A DNA stretch of 64,000 bases from Lederbergia lenta NBRC 16444. Lineage in GTDB: Bacteria > Bacillota > Bacilli > Bacillales > Bacillaceae_C. The position numbers and the translations under genes were made by a program. How positions within the stretch are numbered: the first letter of the stretch is position 1; each line of letters begins with the position of its first letter. The stretch spans positions 744,001 through 808,000 of the forward strand of contig NZ_BCVC01000001.1 of NCBI RefSeq assembly GCF_001591545.1. The letters are read 5' to 3'. The notes under the pieces were generated by a model. That model worked only from the letters and a program-made list of their open reading frames with translations, did no database searches and was not told the origin of the DNA. Shown here piece by piece: positions 57,467 to 64,000 of the stretch.

Positions 57467-58654
57467 TTGAAAAATCATTGGTTTACATTCTTTTCTGGCA
57501 GGATTTTAGTAAAAGCACAAGGAGATGGATTAGAGCTTTTAATTAATAAACTTGCTCGCTCGAATGTCTTCTTGTGGAAATTAAAAAAGAAAACGAATAA
57601 AGAGCTCATATTTTATATTTCACTATATGATTTACATACTTTGAGGAAAATTGCTCGCGAATTTGACTGTCAAATTTCCTTTATGCGTGGAGAAGGCATG
57701 CCATTTTTATGGAAGCGAACTAAAAAAAATAGTGGATTTGTTTTAGGTCTCCTCCTTTCCTTTATCTTAGTACTGTTCTTGTCTAATGTCACTTGGGGTA
57801 TTGAAATTGAGGGGGCTAACCCTGAAACAGAGTATAAAATTCGCAAAGAATTAGATGCAATTGGTGTGAAAGTTGGAGCCTTGCACTTTTTAAATAATGA
57901 TCCTAAAAAGATACAAAAAGAGCTATCAAATAGGATTGAGAATCTAACTTGGATTGGTGTAAACTTAAAAGGGACAACCTTTCATTTTAAAGTGGTTCAA
58001 AAGACGGAACCAGAACTAAAAGATGAAAAAAGTCCAGGTCATCTTGTGGCTAAGAAAAAAGCAATTATTTCACATATGTTCGTTGAAAAAGGAAAAGCGC
58101 TCGTAAAAATCAATCAATACGTGGAAAAGGGTCAACTACTTGTCTCTGGTACGATTGGAACGGAAGAAAAAGAGGTGAATGTTCCAGCTGAAGGCGAAGT
58201 ATGGGGGCTCACCTGGTATAATTCAAAAGTAGAGTTTCCGTTAGAGTCTTCCTTTCAAGTATATAGTGGTAAAGAAAAAAGGGTCCATTCCTTAACAGTA
58301 GGTAAGTTAAATATACCTGTGTGGGGATTTGGAAAGATCGATTTCAAGGACTATGATATAGAAAAAGAAGATCATTCTTTGCATTTTTTAGGGTGGGAAC
58401 TCCCTGTAAAGTATATAGAGAAAACACTTCGAGATAAAGAAGAAATTCAACGATCATTAACGAACAAGGAAGCGAAAGAAGCTGCGAAAGAATTAGCAAG
58501 GAAAGACTTGAGAATAAATATTCCTGAAGATGCCACTCTGGATAAAGAATATATTTTGCATGAAGAAGTAGAGAATGGTAAAGTTAAACTATCAATAAAC
58601 TTCCAAGTGGTTGAAAATATTGCGGAAGAAAAAGCAATTATTCAAGGAGACTAG
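57467..58654 (+). CDS. yqfD: Sporulation protein YqfD
   Basis: A 395-residue mother-cell sporulation membrane protein. The start TTG 57467 gives MKNHWFTFFSGRILV like relatives and lies 9 bases after AGGAG; ATG 57458 abuts the ribosome binding site. A cytoplasmic N-terminal domain precedes one transmembrane helix (about 85-105, FVLGLLLSFILVLFLSNVTWG). A large second domain follows with VGALHFLNNDPKKIQKELSN and GQLLVSG. It belongs to the DUF3866-like/YqfD family; mechanism is unknown. Confidence 0.9.
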   Translation: MKNHWFTFFSGRILVKAQGDGLELLINKLARSNVFLWKLKKKTNKELIFYISLYDLHTLRKIAREFDCQISFMRGEGMPFLWKRTKKNSGFVLGLLLSFILVLFLSNVTWGIEIEGANPETEYKIRKELDAIGVKVGALHFLNNDPKKIQKELSNRIENLTWIGVNLKGTTFHFKVVQKTEPELKDEKSPGHLVAKKKAIISHMFVEKGKALVKINQYVEKGQLLVSGTIGTEEKEVNVPAEGEVWGLTWYNSKVEFPLESSFQVYSGKEKRVHSLTVGKLNIPVWGFGKIDFKDYDIEKEDHSLHFLGWELPVKYIEKTLRDKEEIQRSLTNKEAKEAAKELARKDLRINIPEDATLDKEYILHEEVENGKVKLSINFQVVENIAEEKAIIQGD

Positions 58655-58657
58655 CGC

Positions 58658-59632
58658 ATGACAGAAGAATTAGATTCTCAAAAAATTGAGTTAGAAAATG
58701 CTGATGAGGCATTCACTTTATTTGGAAATGCAGATGTTAATTTGAAATTGTTAGAAAAAGAATTTGATGTAGCGATTGTAACCCGTGGAGAAACAGTGAA
58801 CATCACTGGGGAGACATCCTCGGTTATTATGACATTAGAGACATTGAAACAGTTAATTCGTGTTATTCGAAATGGAATCCATATTAATGAACGTGATGTA
58901 GTGTATGCTGTGCAATTGGCCAAGCAGGATAAGATAGAATACTTTTCTGAGTTGTTCGAAGAAGAGATTGCTCGTAACATAAAAGGGAAAGCAATTCGCA
59001 TCAAAACATTAGGACAACGCCAATATATTGATGCAATTAAAAAGAAAGACCTTGTATTTGGGGTTGGACCAGCTGGTACTGGGAAAACCTACCTTGCAGT
59101 TGTTATGGCAGTGAATGCTTTGAAGAAAAATCAAATCAGTAAAATCATTTTGACTAGACCAGCTGTCGAAGCTGGTGAAAGTCTTGGGTTTTTACCGGGA
59201 GATCTAAAGGAAAAGGTTGATCCATATTTACGTCCGTTATATGATGCTCTTCATGATGTCCTTGGAGCTGAACATACCCAAAGACTTATTGAAAGAGAGA
59301 CAATAGAGATTGCCCCGCTCGCATATATGAGGGGGAGGACTTTAGATGATGCTTTTGTTATTTTAGACGAAGCGCAAAATACTACACAAGCACAAATGAA
59401 GATGTTTCTAACTAGACTTGGATTCGGATCGAAAATGGTGATAACAGGAGATTCTACACAAGTTGACTTACCTAAAGGTGCAAGATCAGGCCTAGTTGCA
59501 GCTGAGTCGATTTTAAATGGCGTATCCGGTGTTTCTTTTATTCACCTAACCCATAATGATGTAGTACGGCATCCTCTTGTAGCACGCATTATTGAAGCAT
59601 ACGAGCGGATTGACAAAATACCCGGACAATGA
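58658..59632 (+). CDS. phoH: PhoH family ATPase
   Basis: A 324-residue P-loop ATPase with an N-terminal KH-like RNA-binding segment (about 25-75). Walker A is GVGPAGTGKTYLAV near residue 137, Walker B VILDEAQNTTQAQM near 235, and sensor-like ITGDSTQVDLP follows. It is thought to act as an RNA helicase or RNA-processing ATPase with YbeY. The stop lies within the stem of its own terminator. It follows yqfD by 3 bases. Confidence 0.93.
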   Translation: MTEELDSQKIELENADEAFTLFGNADVNLKLLEKEFDVAIVTRGETVNITGETSSVIMTLETLKQLIRVIRNGIHINERDVVYAVQLAKQDKIEYFSELFEEEIARNIKGKAIRIKTLGQRQYIDAIKKKDLVFGVGPAGTGKTYLAVVMAVNALKKNQISKIILTRPAVEAGESLGFLPGDLKEKVDPYLRPLYDALHDVLGAEHTQRLIERETIEIAPLAYMRGRTLDDAFVILDEAQNTTQAQMKMFLTRLGFGSKMVITGDSTQVDLPKGARSGLVAAESILNGVSGVSFIHLTHNDVVRHPLVARIIEAYERIDKIPGQ

Positions 59633-59650
59633 GCTCCGGGTATTTCTATG
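59616..59650 (+). terminator. Terminator overlapping the end of phoH
   Basis: AAATACCCGG pairs with CCGGGTATTT; the 10-base loop contains the phoH TGA stop at 59630-59632. The T run is short (TTTCT). Confidence 0.75.
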
Positions 59651-59695
59651 CTTTTTAAAAAATGTAAAAATACGGATGTATTCTGTAGAAAAAAC

Positions 59696-59704
59696 TGCTA
59701 TCAT
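59696..59704 (+). promoter_or_regulatory. Possible extended -10 promoter of pgpH
   Basis: TGCTATCAT is an extended -10 motif 48 bases before pgpH; no clear -35 element. Confidence 0.35.
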
Positions 59705-59752
59705 CTAACATAAGTGAATTATTTCGGTAATGATGGGAGTAGGGGGAGTTAG

Positions 59753-61933
59753 ATGGATTTCCAACAATATATAAGTAAAATCCGAAAAATATTAAATTAT
59801 AAAGTATTTACTTCAATTATCTACGGTGTATTAGCAATCTTATTGTTTGGAGTTTTGTATCATAATGTTAAACCTATCACGTACGATATGGAACTATTTT
59901 CGATAGCGGAAAATACCATTCGTGCACCTAAAACAGTGGAAGATGAAGACAAAACGCAAGAAGAAAAAGAAAACGCTGCCGAAGAAGTAGAAAGCGTTTA
60001 TGTAATGAAAAAGGAAATGGCTCAAAATAGAGTATTGTTATTAACATCCATATTCGATTTTGTTAAAGATACGAATCATGAGCTTGATCAAGTAAAAGAG
60101 GGGAAAAAACAAACTAAAGAGGATCCTGTTGCTACCATTGAGCCAAGATTAAAATTATTAAAGACTAAATTAACAGAAAATGTTTCTGAAGATATTACGG
60201 ATTCTATTTCTGTTGAAACGTTAACTGCTTTATTGCAGGCCGATATATCTGTGCTTGAAAATACAAAAGAAACCTTAATTTCTAATGTAGAACAATTAAT
60301 GAATGAAAGAATCCGTGAAGAACAGCTTGCAAAAATGAAAGAACGATTCGTGGATCAAATGAAAACTGCGAAATTTCCCGCTTCAGTCGAAGAGGCGGCA
60401 TTACAATTAGGTCAATACGCTATCGTACCCAATGATTTATTCGATGCGGAACTTACAGAAGAGAGAAAAAAACAAGCGATGCAAGATGTAGAGCCTGTAA
60501 AGATTCTACAAGGACAAATTATTGTTCAAGAGGGTCACTTAATTGACAGGGAAACATATAGACAATTAGAAATGTTAGGTTTACTAAAAAGTAATCCTAC
60601 ACCAAAACCTTTAATTGGACTGGCTATCTTCGTCGTTATAGCAATTGGAACGTTATATATTCATTTTTCCAGAGTACAAGAAACAGAAGAGAAAAAACAA
60701 AATTATTTGTTACTAGTTAGTTTAATTTTTATTTGCTCTTTAATAATTATGAAAATAATTGGGCTAATGGAAGATGTAAATCTATATGAAATCGCTTATA
60801 TCTTTCCTGCTGCTATGGCTCCGATGCTAATAAAAATTTTAATTAATGAGCGTTTTGCACTCATTATGACTATTTTAATGGCTGCTTGCGGAAGTATTGT
60901 CTTTCATGATGGTATTTCCGGTACGATAGATGTGGAAATTGCCGTGTATATATTATTTAGTGGTTTAGCAGGCGTGTTATTTTTATCTGGGCGAAATGAA
61001 AGAACCCAAATTTTACGTGCAGGATTATTTATCTCTGTAGTAAATATATTACTTGTTTTTTTCTTGCAATTAATTGGGAGTGGACAATTCACCTTAATAG
61101 AATATACTTATTACGTTTTATTTGCAGTGGTATCAGGCCTTGTATCAGCCATTTTGACGATTGGTCTTCTTCCTTTTTTCGAGGCAGGCTTTGGTATGTT
61201 GTCAACCATCAGATTAATTGAGCTTTCAAGTCCAAACCACCCGCTATTAAAAAAAATATTGACAGAAGCACCCGGAACATATCATCATAGTGTGATGGTC
61301 GCCAATCTAGCGGAATCAGCATGTGAAGTAATTGGCGCAAATGGGTTACTAGCCAGGGTCGCTTGCTATTATCACGATGTAGGAAAAACAAAGAGGCCAC
61401 ACTTCTTTATAGAGAATCAAATAAATATTGAAAACCCGCATGATCGCCTTCCGCCTGATACAAGTAAAGATATTATAATAGCACATGTTACTGATGGAGC
61501 AGCAGAATTAAAAAAGCATAAGATGCCAAAAGAAATTATTGATATTGCAGAACAACACCACGGAACAACTCTATTGAAATTTTTCTTTTTTAAAGCTAAA
61601 GAGGAAAATGAGAATGTGAGTGAAAAAGACTTTAGATATCCAGGCCCTAAACCCCAAACAAAAGAGGCGGCTATAATAAGCCTTGCTGACAGTGTGGAAG
61701 CGGCTGTTCGTTCTATGAATCAACCGACATCTGAAGAAATCCGGGCATTAGTACAAAATATTTCTCAAGACCGACTAGTGGATAGACAGTTTAACGAATG
61801 CGATCTTACATTAAAGGAAATAGAATTGGTAAATAAGACATTTTGCGAGATATTAAATGGAATATTTCATTCGAGAATAGAGTATCCTGATTTTAAGCAA
61901 AAAAAGGTGGTGAATGGTAATGCTACAAATTGA
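59753..61933 (+). CDS. pgpH: Cyclic di-AMP phosphodiesterase PgpH (YqfF)
   Basis: PgpH is a 7TM-HD phosphodiesterase that hydrolyses c-di-AMP, the osmolyte and potassium signal. The 726-residue protein has an N-terminal membrane helix and an extracellular 7TMR-HDED domain (about 45-280). Seven membrane segments (about 283-475) follow, then a cytoplasmic HD domain with HHSVMVANLAE, CYYHDVGKTKRP and IAHVTDGAAELKKHKMP. The last codons overlap the ybeY start by 14 bases. Confidence 0.96.
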   Translation: MDFQQYISKIRKILNYKVFTSIIYGVLAILLFGVLYHNVKPITYDMELFSIAENTIRAPKTVEDEDKTQEEKENAAEEVESVYVMKKEMAQNRVLLLTSIFDFVKDTNHELDQVKEGKKQTKEDPVATIEPRLKLLKTKLTENVSEDITDSISVETLTALLQADISVLENTKETLISNVEQLMNERIREEQLAKMKERFVDQMKTAKFPASVEEAALQLGQYAIVPNDLFDAELTEERKKQAMQDVEPVKILQGQIIVQEGHLIDRETYRQLEMLGLLKSNPTPKPLIGLAIFVVIAIGTLYIHFSRVQETEEKKQNYLLLVSLIFICSLIIMKIIGLMEDVNLYEIAYIFPAAMAPMLIKILINERFALIMTILMAACGSIVFHDGISGTIDVEIAVYILFSGLAGVLFLSGRNERTQILRAGLFISVVNILLVFFLQLIGSGQFTLIEYTYYVLFAVVSGLVSAILTIGLLPFFEAGFGMLSTIRLIELSSPNHPLLKKILTEAPGTYHHSVMVANLAESACEVIGANGLLARVACYYHDVGKTKRPHFFIENQINIENPHDRLPPDTSKDIIIAHVTDGAAELKKHKMPKEIIDIAEQHHGTTLLKFFFFKAKEENENVSEKDFRYPGPKPQTKEAAIISLADSVEAAVRSMNQPTSEEIRALVQNISQDRLVDRQFNECDLTLKEIELVNKTFCEILNGIFHSRIEYPDFKQKKVVNGNATN

Positions 61934-62387
61934 TATTATCGATGAAACGGATAAGCTAGATAAAGAACATGTGAAAATGATAGAAGGAATTTTAAATTAC
62001 GCTGCACAAAAAGAGGGTGTAGAAGAAGATAGTGAAGTATCTGTAACGATTGTAACGAATTCAGAAATACAAGAAATTAATAAAATGTACCGTGGGAAAG
62101 ACGAACCAACGGATGTTATCTCATTCGCTATGGAGGAGCTTGGTGAGGGAGAAATAATCATCAAGGGAGAAGGGATTCCTCGTATGCTAGGAGACATTAT
62201 TATTTCTATAGAAAGAGCAGAAGAGCAAGCTGATATGTATGAACATACTTTCATCCGCGAACTTGGATTCCTAGCTGTTCATGGATTATTACATTTATTA
62301 GGGTATGATCATATAAATAAGGAAGATGAAAAGAAAATGTTTTCTAGGCAAAAAATGATTCTTGACGGTTATGGCCTTGAAAGATAA
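61920..62387 (+). CDS. ybeY: Endoribonuclease/rRNA maturation factor YbeY
   Basis: A 155-residue zinc protein needed for 16S rRNA 3' end maturation and ribosome quality control. The zinc motif HGLLHLLGYDH lies near residue 120, and MYRGKDEPTDVISFAM and MLGDIIISIERA are also present. ATG 61920 is 9 bases after AGGTGG; ATG 61914 is also in frame. It overlaps pgpH upstream and dgkA downstream. Confidence 0.95.
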   Translation: MLQIDIIDETDKLDKEHVKMIEGILNYAAQKEGVEEDSEVSVTIVTNSEIQEINKMYRGKDEPTDVISFAMEELGEGEIIIKGEGIPRMLGDIIISIERAEEQADMYEHTFIRELGFLAVHGLLHLLGYDHINKEDEKKMFSRQKMILDGYGLER

Positions 62388-62757
62388 ACAAACTTTATTT
62401 GGACGTCGGCTTGCAGCTTCTTTCAAATATGCTTTTCAAGGTTTAAAACATGTGATAATTCATGAAAGAAACTTTCGTATTCACATGATAATCGCCATTC
62501 TTATTATTATAATAGCTAATTACCTTAATATTAGTAGATTAGAGTGGCTTTTTATTATTATATCTATTTTTGGGGTTTTGGTACTTGAGCTTGTTAATTC
62601 AGCTGTAGAACGTGTAGTTGATCTTATTACACTTGACATAAATCCATTGGCAAAACAGGCGAAAGACATTGCTGCCACAGCAGTGCTTCTATATGCGATC
62701 ATGGCTGCTATCATTGGTTTGATCATATTAGGACCAAAACTTTTAGCTTTGTGGTAA
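62371..62757 (+). CDS. dgkA: Undecaprenol/diacylglycerol kinase DgkA
   Basis: A small trimeric membrane kinase; in Gram-positives it mainly phosphorylates undecaprenol to recycle the peptidoglycan lipid carrier. The 128-residue protein has NFRIHMIIAILIIIIANYLN and then the catalytic motif VLELVNSAVERVVDLI (ExxNxAxE) near residue 70. Three membrane helices are visible. ATG 62371 lies in the ybeY end and has only a weak ribosome binding site, so coupling is likely. Confidence 0.92.
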   Translation: MALKDKQTLFGRRLAASFKYAFQGLKHVIIHERNFRIHMIIAILIIIIANYLNISRLEWLFIIISIFGVLVLELVNSAVERVVDLITLDINPLAKQAKDIAATAVLLYAIMAAIIGLIILGPKLLALW

Positions 62758-62800
62758 AAATTACATGTTTTATACAGAGATTCTGTCTCGATGAAAAAAT

Positions 62801-62825
62801 ACTGCCTTTAAGGTGGTTTTTTTTA
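62801..62825 (+). terminator. Possible terminator after dgkA
   Basis: ACTGCCTT and AAGGTGGT can pair with two G-T wobbles, followed by T8. The loop is tight, so the stem is shorter than drawn. Nothing else is seen in the 236-base space before cdd. Confidence 0.5.
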
Positions 62826-62960
62826 TGGTGCAGAATTTGAATATGGTGCATGAGTAGGATAAAATGATCTAACAGACTAAATAATAAAAAATTCCACCCG
62901 AAGTTTAAATTATCAAAAATCTTTTCGGTATTCGATAACTTTTTCTTCAAAATGTAGTAA

Positions 62961-64000
<1,040 letters not shown>

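Overview
The window is a contiguous chromosomal segment of a low-GC, endospore-forming, competence-gene-bearing member of the Bacillaceae. Evidence for this: gene order follows the Bacillus subtilis yrr/yqe/yqf regions almost gene for gene. It carries an uninterrupted sigK, gpr, sda, yqfC and yqfD, a comER/comEA/comEB/comEC cluster, a T-box leader before alaS and a CIRCE-controlled dnaK operon. Start codons often are TTG or GTG behind strong purine-rich ribosome binding sites. Genus cannot be fixed from this sequence alone. No rRNA, tRNA, CRISPR array, transposase or prophage was seen.

Layout. 0.1-8.5 kb: cysteine regulator, cysteine desulfurase and tRNA 2-thiolation (cymR, iscS-type, mnmA), TPR protein yrrB, a broken Imm30-like gene, recD2, yrrD, a zinc ribbon protein and the AI-2E family permease yrrI. 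8.5-18.8 kb: T-box/alaS, ireB, ruvX, yrzB, mltG, trmR, udk, greA, yrrS, mtnN, rpiA. 18.8-26 kb: a SigM-like ECF sigma factor with its membrane anti-sigma factor, a DUF4190-type protein, pepF, sigK, a small-RNA candidate, divergent pssA and psd, and the short checkpoint gene sda with DnaA boxes. 26-31 kb: compact yqeG-yqeH-aroE-yhbY-nadD-yqeK-rsfS-yqeM operon. 31-40 kb: comER, comEA-comEB-comEC, yqzM, holA, rpsT, gpr, yqxA. 40-51.3 kb: lepA, hemW, then hrcA-grpE-dnaK-dnaJ-prmA-rsmE-mtaB. 51.3-64 kb: deoC, yqeW, rpsU-yqeY, the SigW-type yqeZ-floA unit, yqfC-yqfD-phoH-pgpH-ybeY-dgkA-cdd and the first two thirds of era.

Most of the content is core machinery for translation, RNA modification, proteostasis, envelope homeostasis and sporulation control. 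The departures from the B. subtilis arrangement are the informative part: trmR without the adjacent trhP genes, no spoIIP between gpr and yqxA, no yrrT/yrhAB after yrrS, pssA and psd split into divergent units, and extra genes rpiA and deoC. In addition a family of degenerate dispersed repeats, about 90-240 bp, occupies at least six intergenic spaces. One copy supplies the last codons and stop of yqeM, and one lengthens the alaS leader.

I found no clearly new multi-gene system. The best leads are the repeat family, the tandem ECF promoter array before the SigM-like operon, the unassigned sRNA candidate after sigK and the frameshifted immunity gene.
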